The notes: generated by a model from the sequence alone, not told the origin. Shown: positions 46,910 to 56,661, counted from the first letter of the stretch. The stretch: 64,000 nucleotides of DNA from Aureimonas sp. Leaf324 (GCF_001423245.1 NZ_LMOH01000012.1:126518-190517); one strand, 5' to 3'. Numbers and translations are program-made.

Positions 46910-48793
46910 TCAACGCTCCAGCACATAGCGGCCGGGCGCCGGGCCGAGCGAGGCGTATCCCTTGGCGGGCGCTCCGACAGCCGGCGGCTCCACCGGCGCG
47001 CCGGACAGCTCGTCGAGCCAATCGACCCAAGCCGCCCACCACGACCCCTCACGCGGAGGTGCAGCCGCGGACCAGCTGTCGGGGTCGACATAGCGGGTGC
47101 CGGCCGGGCGACGCGTCATGCGGAACGATCTTCCCGCACGGCCGGGCTCGCTGAGGATGCCGGCATTGTGCCCGCCCGTCGTCAGCAGGAACGTGATGTC
47201 CGTATCGTTCATCAGGTTGATCTTGAAGACGGACCGCCACGGCGCGACGTGGTCGCGTTCGGCCGCGACGACGAAGAGCGGCGCGTGGATGTCGCGCAGC
47301 GCGACGGGGCGCCCATCGACCTCGTAGCGCCCCTCGAAGAGATCGTTCGAGAGGAACAACCGACGTAGATATTCCGAATGCATGCGATAGGGCATTCGGG
47401 TCGTATCGGCATTCCAGGCCATGAGGTCGGTCATCGGCGTGCGGCGCCCCAGAAGGTAATGTCGCACGATGCGGGACCAGATGAGGTCGTTGGAGCGGAG
47501 CAGCTGGAAAGCGCCCGACATCTGGCGCGTGCCGAGATAGCCCTGCTCCCACATGAGGTCTTCGAGATAGTCGACCTGGCTCTCGTCGATGAAAAGCGAC
47601 AGCTCACCGGCGTCCGCGAAATCCGTCTGAACTGCCAGCAGCGTGATCGAGTGAAGCTCGTTCCGCTCCTCGCGTGCGAGATAGGCCGCGGCGATGGCCA
47701 GCAGCGTGCCGCCGAGGCAGTACCCGAGGGCGTTCACCCGGGCGTCTGGAACGATGGTCCTGACGGCCGCCAGCGCGTCGAGGATGCCGAGGTGCAGATA
47801 GTCGTTCAACGCCAGATCGCGGTCCTGACCCGTCGGGTTGTGCCAGGAGATCATGAAAACGCTGTAGCCGGCGTCGACGAGATGCCGGACCAGCGAATTC
47901 CGCGGTGACAGGTCGAGAATATAGAACTTCATGATCCATGCGGGCACGATCAGGATCGGCTCCGGGTGGACCCGCCCCGTGGTCGGAGCATACTGGATGA
48001 GTTCGATCAGGCGGTTCCGCATGACGACCTCGCCCCTGGTCACGGCGACGGTCTCACCGGGACGGAATGCCTCCGTCCCCGCCGGCGGCTTGCCGCCCGA
48101 CAGACGTTCCCAGTCGACCCAGGCGTTCGCTCCGCCGTGCAGGAGATTCAGCCCTCCTTCGCGAACCGTCGTCGCGAGCACCTCCGGGTTCATCGCGATG
48201 AAATTGCTCGGGGAGAGCATGTCGAGGCCCTGCCGTACCATGAAGGATACGAGCTGCTCGTGATGTCGGGAGACGCCACCGACACCCGTCGTCCCACAGT
48301 GCCACCACTGCTGATGCAGGAGAAATCCCTGATGGATCAGATTGAAGGGGGTCTCGCGCCAGAGCGGATCGCGGAAGCGATCGTCCTGCGACAGCGGTTC
48401 GATACAACTGGGGCAAGCCGGATCGGACGCCAGCCGAACGGCGTAGTTTCCGAAGCGCACCGCCTTGCGAAAATCCTTCTCGACCAGCTGCTGACATTTT
48501 CCCGGCGATTGGCCGAGATGAATGCTCCAGTCCGCGAACGCCAGCCAAAGCGCCGCCGGAGACGGGCCTGCCGTAAGGCGCCCCATCGTGGCATGGAACA
48601 GGCGATCCAAGCCGTTGGGAACATCCGGGACGTCGAGCTGCACCGAGGGCTGCCGATCCGCCCTTGGCTCGGGCGTCGGCGCTGAGGCCTGATGCGGTCC
48701 TTCCGGAAGCCACCGGGGCATCCACGAGGCTCCCAGCCACGGCCCCCCCAGCCCGCGAGCGTCGACGGAGCCGCACGAACTTCGGTCAGTCAT
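46910..48793 (-). CDS. phaC: Polyhydroxyalkanoate synthase (class I-like)
   Basis: A 627-aa enzyme that polymerises hydroxyacyl-CoA into storage polyester. The lipase-like box is GYCLGG with nucleophile C359; the acid is in VVAAERDHVAPW and the histidine in TTGGHNAGIL; PAWIMKFYILDLSPRNSLV and MISWHNPTGQDRDL are typical PhaC blocks. The start overlaps the SDR stop (ATGA). It is followed by the MaoC fragment two bases later, so SDR, phaC, pta and ackA form one operon linking acetyl-CoA to storage or acetate. Confidence 0.9.
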   Translation of the reverse strand: MTDRSSCGSVDARGLGGPWLGASWMPRWLPEGPHQASAPTPEPRADRQPSVQLDVPDVPNGLDRLFHATMGRLTAGPSPAALWLAFADWSIHLGQSPGKCQQLVEKDFRKAVRFGNYAVRLASDPACPSCIEPLSQDDRFRDPLWRETPFNLIHQGFLLHQQWWHCGTTGVGGVSRHHEQLVSFMVRQGLDMLSPSNFIAMNPEVLATTVREGGLNLLHGGANAWVDWERLSGGKPPAGTEAFRPGETVAVTRGEVVMRNRLIELIQYAPTTGRVHPEPILIVPAWIMKFYILDLSPRNSLVRHLVDAGYSVFMISWHNPTGQDRDLALNDYLHLGILDALAAVRTIVPDARVNALGYCLGGTLLAIAAAYLAREERNELHSITLLAVQTDFADAGELSLFIDESQVDYLEDLMWEQGYLGTRQMSGAFQLLRSNDLIWSRIVRHYLLGRRTPMTDLMAWNADTTRMPYRMHSEYLRRLFLSNDLFEGRYEVDGRPVALRDIHAPLFVVAAERDHVAPWRSVFKINLMNDTDITFLLTTGGHNAGILSEPGRAGRSFRMTRRPAGTRYVDPDSWSAAAPPREGSWWAAWVDWLDELSGAPVEPPAVGAPAKGYASLGPAPGRYVLER

Positions 48794-49551
48794 AGCCGCA
48801 GGCCTCCGTCGATCTCCAGCACTCGCCCGTTGACGTAGTCGTTCTTCAGGGCGAACACGGCGGCGTCCGCAACCTCATCCGGTCGTGCGAACCGACCCAG
48901 CGGGACGCCGGACAGGATGCGTTCCCGGATCTTGCTGGGAATGGCGGCGACCATGCGCGTCTCGATGAAGCCCGGAGCGAGGGCTGCCACGCGGATCCGG
49001 TGGCGGGCGAGTTCCTTCGCCCATACGACCGTCATCGCGGCAACGCCGGCCTTGGCCGCCGAGTAGCTTGTCTGCCCGACGTTCCCTGCCCGCGAGATGC
49101 TCGAAATGTTGAGGATGACGCCGGCTCGGCCCGCCTCGATCATGTGACATGCGGCGGCCCGACCGCAGAGGAAAACGCCCTGCAGGTCTACGGCGACGAC
49201 GTTCTGGAAGTCTGCGAGCGACAACGTCTTTTCGATCGTACGATCTTTCGCCTTTACGAGGAGCCCGTCGCGGACGATGCCGGCATTGCTGACGAGCGCG
49301 TCGATCGCTCCGAAGTCGGCACGAATCTCGGCGAAGACCCGCTCGACCGCGCTTTCGTCCGCGATATCGGCGACGTAGCGCCGCGATGTCCCGGCGTCCC
49401 GCCCGCAGAGCCGCTGCGTCTCCGCCAACTGGATCGTATCGGTGTCGACGAGAGCGACATTCGCGTGGCGCGCCGCGAGGGCCTTCGCGATCTCCCGGCC
49501 CAACCCTTGCGCCGCTCCCGTGATCACGATCGACTTTCCTTCCAATTCCAC
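48790..49551 (-). CDS. Short-chain dehydrogenase/reductase, probable acetoacetyl-CoA reductase-like
   Basis: A 253-aa SDR with NAD(P)-binding TGAAQGLG (residues 11-18), NAG at 89-91, and catalytic Ser150/151, Y163 and K167 in SYSAAK. Its place directly before phaC suggests it makes 3-hydroxyacyl-CoA for polymer synthesis (PhaB role). The residue after the first beta strand pair is aspartate (LVDTD), which usually favours NADH over NADPH, unlike classic PhaB. Function is inferred from context. Confidence 0.85.
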   Translation of the reverse strand: MELEGKSIVITGAAQGLGREIAKALAARHANVALVDTDTIQLAETQRLCGRDAGTSRRYVADIADESAVERVFAEIRADFGAIDALVSNAGIVRDGLLVKAKDRTIEKTLSLADFQNVVAVDLQGVFLCGRAAACHMIEAGRAGVILNISSISRAGNVGQTSYSAAKAGVAAMTVVWAKELARHRIRVAALAPGFIETRMVAAIPSKIRERILSGVPLGRFARPDEVADAAVFALKNDYVNGRVLEIDGGLRL

Positions 49552-49613
49552 GTTCGACTTCCCCCGCGACGCGTTCGTTCGAACGCATGTCCTCGATCGC
49601 TATGCCGGCACGG

Positions 49614-49763
49614 TCAGGGCATCGGGCAGGACTGCCCGTTCATCTGGCGGACGGGGTCATTCGGCGAACAGGCACGATGGCTGAAAGGGTAGAAGTGCGA
49701 GGTCGCGCATGCGCCCAGAACCGAGGGCGCAAGCACCAGTGCGATGACGATGGATCGGGGCAC
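49614..49763 (-). CDS. Small lipoprotein (49 aa)
   Basis: GTG start preceded by AAGGAGG at ideal spacing. The product begins PRSIVIALVLAPSVLGAC, a lipoprotein signal with lipobox VLGAC, and a short mature part with two more cysteines (RAC, QSC). The mature peptide would sit on a membrane. It lies 62 bases ahead of the SDR gene on the same strand and may head the PHA/acetate operon. Entericidin-like size, but no clear family. Confidence 0.6.
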   Translation of the reverse strand: MPRSIVIALVLAPSVLGACATSHFYPFSHRACSPNDPVRQMNGQSCPMP

Positions 49764-49877
49764 GACAACCTCCTTCGGTCGGAACGCGCTGTTGCGTGGA
49801 GGCCTAAAAAGCGCGGTCGATGAATCGAGACTTTGACGCCGCGCAAGGCGAAGGCATTTCTGCGCGCGTTGCCTTGA

Positions 49878-49891
49878 ATGATCGAGATCAA
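49878..49891. promoter_or_regulatory. Near-consensus FNR/FixK box
   Basis: Reads ATGAT-CGAG-ATCAA, one base off TTGAT-N4-ATCAA. It is placed 115 bases upstream of the lipoprotein/PHA operon (minus) and 90 bases upstream of the exporter operon (plus), so it could serve either. Confidence 0.45.
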
Positions 49892-49980
49892 GGCCATGGC
49901 CGGAGCGACGTGCAGGCTCATCGCCATGGATGCCGGCGCTTCGCCGTCCGCGGTGACGACGCGCCCCTCGGAACATTGCG

Positions 49981-51252
49981 ATGGCGGCTTCGAAGACAAT
50001 TTTGCCCGTCGATGCCGGCACGGTCGGCCCCTCATGGAGGCGATCGACACGTCGCATCGGAATGTGGCTCCTGGTGCTTCTCGCGGCAGGCGCCGCCCTG
50101 GCCTATGCCGGCCGATCCTTCATCCTCGGTCCGGTCGTATCGACCTCGATCGTCCAGAGGCAGGATATTGTCCTGACGGTGGTTGCGAGCGGTCTCGTCA
50201 GGACGCCCTATCGAATCGATGTCGGCTCGAAGATCATCGGCGTCGTGACCGATGTCCCTGTCGAGGAGGGCCAGACGGTCGCGGCCGGCGATCTGCTGAT
50301 CCGCCTGGACGATACGCAGGCGCGCAAAGCGGTCGAAACCGCGAACGCGTCGGTCGCGCAGGCGCGGGCGAAACTCGACCAGCTGCAGCATGTGGCCGCT
50401 CCGGTCGCAGAGGAAATGAGACGGCAGGCGGAGGCGAACCTTGTCGATGCCCAGGCCGCCTACCGCCGGGCTTCCGACCTCGCGCGTCGTGGGTTCGAAA
50501 CGGGTGCAGCCCTCGACGCCGCCTCGCGCGCGCTCAACATCGCGCTCTCCCAATCTCGTGCGGCCGAGATCCAGGCGGCCAGCAACAAGCCCGGCGGACG
50601 CGACTTCATCGTGGCGCAAACGCTCGTGACCCAGACCGAAGCGCAGCGGGACGCGGCCGAAACGGCGCTGGAGGACAGTCGGATCTTCGCAGCGCGGGAC
50701 GGGACGCTGATCGCGCGCGACGTCGAGCGCGGCGACACCGTGCAGCCCGGCAAGGTGCTGATGGTTCTCGCCCCCCATGGTGTCACGGAGATCGTGGCGC
50801 CGATCGATGAACAGAACCTCGGGCTGATCCGCATCGGCGAAACGGCCGCCGTTTCCGCGGACGCCTTCCCGGATCTGACCTTCGCGGCGACCGTGAGCTA
50901 CATCAATCCTGCGGTTCAGGCGCAGAGCGGATCGGTCGAGGTCAAGCTCACCGTTCCCGATCCTCCCGCTCATCTGCGGCAGGACATGACGGTATCCGTC
51001 GAGATCGAGGTCGCCCGGAAGGCCGCGGTCCTCAGCGTCGATGTGGACGACGTCCATGATCCCAGGGGACCGGACCCCTACGTCCTGATCGTGGAGAGCG
51101 GCAAGGTGCGCCGACAGCCTGTTCGCATCGGGCTGCTAGGGGACACCGCCGCCGAGATCGTCGATGGTCTTCAACCAGGAACGCGAATCGTCAGCGGGAC
51201 GGCTCCGCGGATTGCCGACGGTCACCGGGTCAGGATCGAGAGCGGTGCCTAG
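49981..51252 (+). CDS. HlyD/MacA-type periplasmic adaptor of an ABC exporter
   Basis: A 423-aa membrane-fusion protein with one N-terminal membrane helix (about 28-44), a lipoyl half-motif GSKIIGVVTDVPVEEGQTV, a coiled-coil hairpin (about 115-225), the second lipoyl half SRIFAARDGTLIARDVERGD and beta-barrel domains. It connects the inner-membrane transporter to the cell exterior. It is the first gene of a three-gene operon with the permease (eight-base overlap) and ATPase. The substrate is unknown. Confidence 0.87.
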   Translation: MAASKTILPVDAGTVGPSWRRSTRRIGMWLLVLLAAGAALAYAGRSFILGPVVSTSIVQRQDIVLTVVASGLVRTPYRIDVGSKIIGVVTDVPVEEGQTVAAGDLLIRLDDTQARKAVETANASVAQARAKLDQLQHVAAPVAEEMRRQAEANLVDAQAAYRRASDLARRGFETGAALDAASRALNIALSQSRAAEIQAASNKPGGRDFIVAQTLVTQTEAQRDAAETALEDSRIFAARDGTLIARDVERGDTVQPGKVLMVLAPHGVTEIVAPIDEQNLGLIRIGETAAVSADAFPDLTFAATVSYINPAVQAQSGSVEVKLTVPDPPAHLRQDMTVSVEIEVARKAAVLSVDVDDVHDPRGPDPYVLIVESGKVRRQPVRIGLLGDTAAEIVDGLQPGTRIVSGTAPRIADGHRVRIESGA

Positions 51253-52471
51253 CCATGTCCCCTTCGAGGTCATCGCAGCCTTGCGCTTTCTGCGCGAAGG
51301 CATCGTCCAGACCATCCTGATCGTCATCGGTGTCGCTGTCGGCGTCGGGGTCGTCGTTTTCATGTCGGCCCTTCTCGACGGTGTCCAGGCCAATTTCCTG
51401 ACGCGCCTTCTGAGCACGCAAGGCCAGGTGGTGATCCTGCCGCAGAGGGATGCCTCGCGCCCGGTCCTGGCGCCGCAATCGGCGCGCTTCATCCGACTTG
51501 TCCAGCCTCGGTCCCAGCGACGCCTGACGGTGGACCAGTGGCGAAAGCTGTCGGATATGCTTCGTGCCTCCCCTGAGGTCGCGGTCGTCTCGCCGATGGT
51601 GTCGGGGTCGGTCTCGATCATCCGCGGCGCCGCGGCACGCACGGCGACCTTTCAGGGCATCGAGCCGGGGCCGTATTTTCGGATCGTCACAATCCCGAGC
51701 GACATCGTGGCGGGGACATCCCGCCTGACGAGCCAGGACCTCCTGATCGGCAAGGAGCTGGCCGAAGAGCTCGGGGTCTCGGTCGGCGAAAAGGTGCTGG
51801 TCAGAGCGGCCGGCGGCAGCATCAAGTCCTTCGACGTCGTTGGCATATTCGACCTCGGCAGCCGGATCTTCAACGAACGCACCGTCATCGGCACGCTGAA
51901 TGCGGCGCAGGGTCTGCTCGGTCTGGTCGGCGAGGTCACCAGCATCGACCTGGCTCTGGTCGACCCCTACGAAGCCGACGCGGTCGCCGATACCCTCGCC
52001 GCTGCCGACCGCGTTCGTGCCGAGAGCTGGATCCGGACCAACAGCGAGTTCTTCACCGCCATTCGCAGTCAGAACGTCTCGAGCGGCACGATCCGCGCCT
52101 CGGTCACCCTTTCGGTCGCGTTCGGCATGGCAAGCGTCCTGGTCGTATCCGTTGTCCAGCGCTCGCGAGAGATCGGCATCCTTCGCGCCATGGGGGCGTC
52201 ACGCGGGCAGATGATGCGGGTCTTTCTCGTACAGGGCGGGTTGCTGGGATTCGCCGGATCGCTGTTCGGGTCGGCTCTCGCCAGGGGGCTTCTGGGCCTC
52301 TGGATGCTGCTCGCCCGCAAGCCGGACGGGACACAGTTCTTCGATCTCGCCATCTCGCCCCGGCTCTACGTCGTCGCCGGCGTTCTCACCACCGTGTGCG
52401 GTGTCCTCGCAGCCGTTGCGCCGGCCATGAGGGCGGCGAGGCTGGACCCCGTGGATGCGATCCGTGCCTGA
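51245..52471 (+). CDS. MacB/FtsX-type ABC transporter permease
   Basis: A 408-aa permease with the FtsX-like layout: one N-terminal helix ([21 protein letters not shown]), a periplasmic MacB_PCD domain with [13 protein letters not shown], and three C-terminal helices including [20 protein letters not shown] and the coupling sequence [11 protein letters not shown]. The start is the GTG at 51245 overlapping the adaptor stop; an ATG at 51164 would lie deep inside the adaptor gene. It works with the neighbouring ATPase as a mechanotransmission-type exporter. Confidence 0.87.
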   Translation: MPSHVPFEVIAALRFLREGIVQTILIVIGVAVGVGVVVFMSALLDGVQANFLTRLLSTQGQVVILPQRDASRPVLAPQSARFIRLVQPRSQRRLTVDQWRKLSDMLRASPEVAVVSPMVSGSVSIIRGAAARTATFQGIEPGPYFRIVTIPSDIVAGTSRLTSQDLLIGKELAEELGVSVGEKVLVRAAGGSIKSFDVVGIFDLGSRIFNERTVIGTLNAAQGLLGLVGEVTSIDLALVDPYEADAVADTLAAADRVRAESWIRTNSEFFTAIRSQNVSSGTIRASVTLSVAFGMASVLVVSVVQRSREIGILRAMGASRGQMMRVFLVQGGLLGFAGSLFGSALARGLLGLWMLLARKPDGTQFFDLAISPRLYVVAGVLTTVCGVLAAVAPAMRAARLDPVDAIRA

Positions 52472-53147
52472 CGACGTGCTCTCGCTGCGCGGCATCCGGA
52501 AGGCCTACAACCCCGGTACGCCGCTGGAGACCGAGGTGCTGCACGGCATCGACATGGATGTGAAGAAAGGCGAGTTCTGCGCCGTCATGGGCCCGTCGGG
52601 CTCGGGCAAGAGCACCCTGTTGAACATCATCGGGCTCCTGGACCGGCCGACCGGCGGCAGCCTGACGATCGACGGCCATGATACCGGGATGCTCGACGAG
52701 AACGGGCTGACCTCGCTGCGCGGTCGCAGCATCGGCTTCGTCTTCCAGTACCATCACCTGATCTCCGCCTTCAGCGCGGTCGAGAACGTCATGATGCCGC
52801 TACTCCTGCGTCGCGGTTTCGCCGACGCGGACATGCGCCGCACGGCCGAGCGCCTGTTGGAGCAAGTCGGCCTCCTCGATTGCGCCGATCGCAAGGCGAC
52901 GCACATGTCGGGTGGTCAGCAACAGCGCGTGGCGATCGCCAGGGCGCTCGCAGGAAATCCGGCGATCGTGCTGGCGGACGAACCCACCGGCAATCTGGAC
53001 ACCAGAAGCGCGGAAGGCGTCTTCGATCTGATGCGCTCGATCGGCCGGACGAAGGGGACGACCTTCCTGCTCGTGACCCACAACCTCGATCTGGCCCGCC
53101 GTTGCGACCGGACGATACAGATCGTTGATGGGCATGTGGTGGCCTGA
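52455..53147 (+). CDS. LolD/MacB-type ABC transporter ATP-binding protein
   Basis: A 230-aa ATPase with Walker [11 protein letters not shown]-loop VFQYHHLI, signature [15 protein letters not shown], Walker [13 protein letters not shown] and the switch histidine in LVTHN. It overlaps the permease gene by 17 bases; an alternative GTG start at 52464 would reduce the overlap. It powers the adaptor-permease exporter. Confidence 0.9.
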   Translation: MRSVPDDVLSLRGIRKAYNPGTPLETEVLHGIDMDVKKGEFCAVMGPSGSGKSTLLNIIGLLDRPTGGSLTIDGHDTGMLDENGLTSLRGRSIGFVFQYHHLISAFSAVENVMMPLLLRRGFADADMRRTAERLLEQVGLLDCADRKATHMSGGQQQRVAIARALAGNPAIVLADEPTGNLDTRSAEGVFDLMRSIGRTKGTTFLLVTHNLDLARRCDRTIQIVDGHVVA

Positions 53148-53205
53148 TCAGCGACACTGCAGGGCATCGGCCGATGGGGCCGCCGACCGAAGACCCGTTC
53201 CGGGC

Positions 53206-53219
53206 TTGATCCACGTCAA
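53206..53219. promoter_or_regulatory. FixK/FNR-type box upstream of the SPW gene
   Basis: TTGAT-CCAC-GTCAA fits the FixK form TTG(A/C)-N6-(T/G)CAA. It ends 60 bases before the SPW-repeat gene start, in normal activator range. Confidence 0.6.
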
Positions 53220-53279
53220 CATCGCTTCCGACCGTCGTTCCATAGTTCCGTCACCCGCATCCGAGAAAGGAGAAGGCAG

Positions 53280-53648
53280 ATGAACGAACAGCGATGGCAG
53301 GACTGGCTGGTGGCTCTCATCGGAGCCTGGCTCGTCCTATCGAACTGGATCCTCACGTTCCAGGCGTCGGAACCCCTGTCGGCTTTGACCGGTCGACTGA
53401 TCTTCTGGAACTCGGCGATCGTCGGCGTGGTCGCCCTCGTCCTCGCGGTGATGTCGCTCACCTCCCACAAGGCCTGGGAGGAGTGGGTGAACATCGTGCT
53501 GGGGCTCTGGTTGGCGATTTCGCCTTGGGTCCTCGGCTTCACGAACGTGCGGAACGCCGTCCTCAACGTCACCCTATGCGGCCTCGCCATCGTCGGTTCC
53601 TCGGCTTGGTCGCTCCGCGACGCCGGACAGGCCGGGCACGCCCGATGA
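53280..53648 (+). CDS. SPW-repeat membrane protein
   Basis: A 122-aa protein with four helices arranged as two repeats, each ending in the S-x-W motif (VLSNWIL and AISPWVL). It starts MNEQRWQDWLVALIGAW after an AAAGGAGAAGG site. SPW proteins are inner-membrane proteins of unknown function, common in stress clusters. A paralogue lies at 62.9 kb on the other strand. Confidence 0.87.
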   Translation: MNEQRWQDWLVALIGAWLVLSNWILTFQASEPLSALTGRLIFWNSAIVGVVALVLAVMSLTSHKAWEEWVNIVLGLWLAISPWVLGFTNVRNAVLNVTLCGLAIVGSSAWSLRDAGQAGHAR

Positions 53649-53700
53649 AGGCGTATCCATCGAGTTCCGCCCTGCCCGCCCACCTTGACGAGACAAAGTC

Positions 53701-53949
53701 ATGAACGTCGTCGACAGCGGCACGCTTCCCGATGTCAGGGTCGAACTCGTCGGCACCCGCCGATGGCGCGTATCCCCTGTCTCCGTTCGGGCGAAGGGGT
53801 GGATTGCCGATCACTTGCCGGACACGTCCCGCATTGACCGGCCCATCGTGGAGACCGACGTCGTGCGCATCAACCGCCTGGCCGCAATGGCGCGAAGCAA
53901 CGGGTTGAGGATCGAATTCAACGGTCCCTTGGCCATGATGCGCCTGTAG
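53701..53949 (+). CDS. Small hypothetical protein (82 aa)
   Basis: Starts MNVVDSGTLPDVRVELVGTR and ends GPLAMMRL. Soluble, with good codon use and a position 52 bases after the SPW gene on the same strand, so probably in the same transcript. No recognised domain. Confidence 0.55.
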   Translation: MNVVDSGTLPDVRVELVGTRRWRVSPVSVRAKGWIADHLPDTSRIDRPIVETDVVRINRLAAMARSNGLRIEFNGPLAMMRL

Positions 53950-54035
53950 GCTCGCGACCCGACCAGGATGAAAAAGGCTCGCGCCCGGCCATTCCTCCGG
54001 GCGCGAGGCACTCAGGTACGAGGCCTTGCGGTGTC

Positions 54036-54491
54036 TCAAGCCTGAGCCGCCGGCGAGCGGCGGCGCGTCGACGGATTGTGAGGCGAGGCCACGGCCTGCA
54101 CGAGTTCCCCGCACCGTTCACGGCTCGCATGCCGCGAGATGTCGGCGAGGCTGAGGATTCCGACCATTCGCTTGTCCGCATCGATCACAGGCAGACGGCG
54201 GACCTTCTTTTCCTCCATGAGTTGGATCGCATCCTGCACCGACTGGTCCGTCCGGCAGTAGACGATCCCTTTGGTCATGACGTCGCGGGCCGTCAGCTTG
54301 CCTGGATCGGCGCCGTTCGTGAAAGCGCGGGTGACGACATCCCGGTCCGTGACCATGCCGATCAGCCGGTCGTTCTCGCCGACCGGCACGGAGCCGATGT
54401 CGTCCTTTTTCATGAGCGCTGCGATCGTTGCGACGGTCGTTTCGGGTGAAACCCATCTTGCACCTTTGTGCATGGCGGCTTCGATCTTCAT
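54036..54491 (-). CDS. CBS-domain pair protein
   Basis: A 151-aa protein with two CBS motifs (DIGSVPVGENDRLIGMVTDR and KVRRLPVIDADKRMVGILSL). CBS pairs bind adenosine nucleotides and often report energy state. The start is at MKIEAAMHKGARW after AAGGGA; a longer upstream frame has no support. A perfect FNR/FixK box lies 65 bases upstream, and a close paralogue is at 61.8 kb. Confidence 0.88.
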   Translation of the reverse strand: MKIEAAMHKGARWVSPETTVATIAALMKKDDIGSVPVGENDRLIGMVTDRDVVTRAFTNGADPGKLTARDVMTKGIVYCRTDQSVQDAIQLMEEKKVRRLPVIDADKRMVGILSLADISRHASRERCGELVQAVASPHNPSTRRRSPAAQA

Positions 54492-54555
54492 GTTCTTTTC
54501 CCTTCGCGAAGATGACTCCGACATCGTCAAGCTAGGATCGGGCACGCAAATCGAT

Positions 54556-54569
54556 TTGATCCCGATCAA
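54556..54569. promoter_or_regulatory. Perfect FNR/FixK box (TTGAT-CCCG-ATCAA)
   Basis: Exact 5+5 palindrome with a four-base spacer, 65 bases upstream of the CBS gene (minus) and about 215 bases before the repeat-protein gene (plus). It indicates activation under low oxygen by an FNR/FixK-type regulator. Confidence 0.75.
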
Positions 54570-54784
54570 AATCGCCGATGACGCTGCCTCGAGCGGCACA
54601 CGCGAATGCGTCGTCATCGAAGGAGAAGAGCTCCGACGATCGTCGGCAACGGCGGGCGCCAAAGCCCGGTCAGACAGCCGAGAGCGCTCGCCGTTCGGTG
54701 AGAAGCCCGACACGCGCCTCGGTTGCACGACCGACCTCGTCGTGGCACGATCCAGGCGGGATCAAGACGGCATGGGGCGCGGTT

Positions 54785-56140
54785 TTGAGAGTTCGCATCG
54801 TCACCGCAGGAATTCTGCTGGCTGCCGGCACCATGGGCGCGTCGGCCGACGAGGCGCTTTCTCTCCTGCCGGATCTTTCCCAGCTCGATCCAGCCCTCGC
54901 AGACGATTTCAACATCGGGGACGGCAATACCGGGCTGTTCAACCGCGGCACCGGAAACACAGGTTATTTCAACGCCGGAACGGGCAACACCGGCGCCTTC
55001 AACGGCCTGGGAAACGCCGACGCCTCGAGCGGCAACGGCAACGTCGGTGTGTTCAATGGCAACCGGAACGGCGGTGCGGACAACGGCAACGGGAACCGCG
55101 GTGCCTTCAATGGCAACCTCAACGGGTTCGCCAGCCAGGGGACCAACGTCGGAAGCGGGAACGGAAACGTCGGCGCCCTGAACGGCAATCTCAACGGCGC
55201 CTTCATCGCGGGACGGGACACGGGGAACGGCAACGGCAACGCCAATCGCGGTCTCCTCAACGGCAATCGCAACGGCAGCGGCGCGCCCTCGGGCGGGTCG
55301 CCCGGGGTGTTCGAAAGCGTGGCGGCCGGCAATCTAGCCTCCGCCGGCGGCTTCGCTGCGACGGCTGTCGGCGCGATCTCGTCAGCTCAAGGCTTCGCAT
55401 CCACCGCGGTCGGCCAGTTCTCGACCGCTGCCGGGTTCGCCACGACCGCGGCGGGACAGTTCGCGACGGCATCCGGCTTCGCGTCCACGGCTGTCGGTCA
55501 ATTCTCCGCGGGCAGCGGCTTCGCTTCCACGACCGTCGGCCAGTTCTCGACCGCCGCGGGGTCGCTTTCGACCACCGTCGGGCAGTTCGCGACCGCCTCC
55601 GGAACAAGCGCCACCGCGATCGGCCAGGCGAGCGACGCATCGGGCAGGAAGAGCGTCGCCATCGGTCAGGGCGCCGTGGCGGGCTTCGAACGTTCCATCG
55701 CCATCGGCCAAGGGGTGCGCACGCGGCGGGACGGCGAAGTTCGGATCGGCGACGAAACGCAGATGGTAACGATACCCTCGCTCGCCGCACCGACCGGGTC
55801 GGGTCCGAGGTTCGTCACGACCGATTCGACCGGCCTCCTGACACCTACGAGCTTCACGGTGGACGATGTCCTGACGAGGATCGACGAGACGGGCGACAGG
55901 GCCGATGAAGGGACCGCACTCGCTCTTGCGGTCGGTGGGCTCGTCCTACCGCCGGACGGCCGCGACTTCGCCTTGAGCGGAAGCGTCGCCGGCTTCGGAG
56001 GGCAGTCCCCGGCCGGAATGTCGCTGGCCGGGCGCCTCCTGTCGGAGCCCGCTTACGATCTCTATCTCCAAGCGGGGGCCGGCGTCGGCCTCGACAGCGG
56101 CCGGGCCGGCGGACGGGTCGGATTGGCTCTTGCCTGGTAA
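54785..56140 (+). CDS. Secreted repeat protein: Asn/Gly-rich repeats followed by YadA-head-like repeats
   Basis: After a signal peptide (VRIVTAGILLAAGTMGASAD) come NTG-x-FN repeats (GNTGLFN, GNTGYFN, GNTGAFN) and N-G-N runs. About ten near-14-residue repeats of the type TAVGQFSTAAGFA follow, as in trimeric-autotransporter heads, then VAIGQGAVAG. The C-terminus (LYLQAGAGVGLDSGRAGGRV) is short and lacks a clear YadA membrane anchor. It is probably a surface or matrix protein. The start is uncertain: a TTG at 54785 lies right before the signal peptide, while an ATG at 54578 adds 69 basic residues unlikely to be translated. Confidence 0.7.
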   Translation: MRVRIVTAGILLAAGTMGASADEALSLLPDLSQLDPALADDFNIGDGNTGLFNRGTGNTGYFNAGTGNTGAFNGLGNADASSGNGNVGVFNGNRNGGADNGNGNRGAFNGNLNGFASQGTNVGSGNGNVGALNGNLNGAFIAGRDTGNGNGNANRGLLNGNRNGSGAPSGGSPGVFESVAAGNLASAGGFAATAVGAISSAQGFASTAVGQFSTAAGFATTAAGQFATASGFASTAVGQFSAGSGFASTTVGQFSTAAGSLSTTVGQFATASGTSATAIGQASDASGRKSVAIGQGAVAGFERSIAIGQGVRTRRDGEVRIGDETQMVTIPSLAAPTGSGPRFVTTDSTGLLTPTSFTVDDVLTRIDETGDRADEGTALALAVGGLVLPPDGRDFALSGSVAGFGGQSPAGMSLAGRLLSEPAYDLYLQAGAGVGLDSGRAGGRVGLALAW

Positions 56141-56648
56141 GGTCCGGCCTATCGGAGCGCTGCTTGCGTTCTGCTTCGCTGCCGCATTGGGGACGGCTCC
56201 GGCGGCAGCGGGGGAACCGTGTGGACCGGGGCCGAACTGCACCGGTGAATCCGATACGGCCAGAGACAACTCCCGGCTCGCGCTGGTGCTCGTCCGAACG
56301 ACGTTCGTGTCCTTCGGCCAGGCGATCGAGACCGGCAACTACTCGATGCTGCGGGATCTCGCCTCGCCGGGGTTTCGGAAACGCTATTCGGAGGCCGGGC
56401 TCGAGCAGGCTCTTGCGCCCCTGCGGGAAGCGGCCCTCCAGTTCGGCGATGCCGTCCTCGTCGTCCCGAGGATCAATGCGTTCGAACGCAAGGGCGAAGG
56501 TCTGATCGAGATCGCCGGCGTCTGGCCCAGCTCACCACGGGCCTCCCGATACCGTCTCGTTTTCCAGGCTGGTTCGGGGGCCTGGCAACTTTTCGGCTTC
56601 GAGGTGTCGGCAGCCGACGATGGCGAACACGCGAAGGCGCCTCGCTGA
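56130..56648 (+). CDS. Secreted hypothetical protein (172 aa)
   Basis: Signal peptide GALLAFCFAAALGTAPAAAG, then a CGPGPNC pair of cysteines, and a globular domain with FVSFGQAIETGNYSMLRDLA, a pattern of NTF2-like or DUF4864-type proteins. It starts at a TTG overlapping the end of the repeat protein gene, suggesting one transcript. It may assist export or assembly of that protein; inference from position only. Confidence 0.6.
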   Translation: MPGKVRPIGALLAFCFAAALGTAPAAAGEPCGPGPNCTGESDTARDNSRLALVLVRTTFVSFGQAIETGNYSMLRDLASPGFRKRYSEAGLEQALAPLREAALQFGDAVLVVPRINAFERKGEGLIEIAGVWPSSPRASRYRLVFQAGSGAWQLFGFEVSAADDGEHAKAPR

Positions 56649-56661
56649 CGAATGGGCTTGG

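Noticed and set aside
45433-47091. A long minus-strand frame of more than 500 codons
   Set aside because: Arg/Pro/Ser-rich shadow of the MaoC-PTA and phaC region in another frame; no domain and typical high-GC antisense-type composition.
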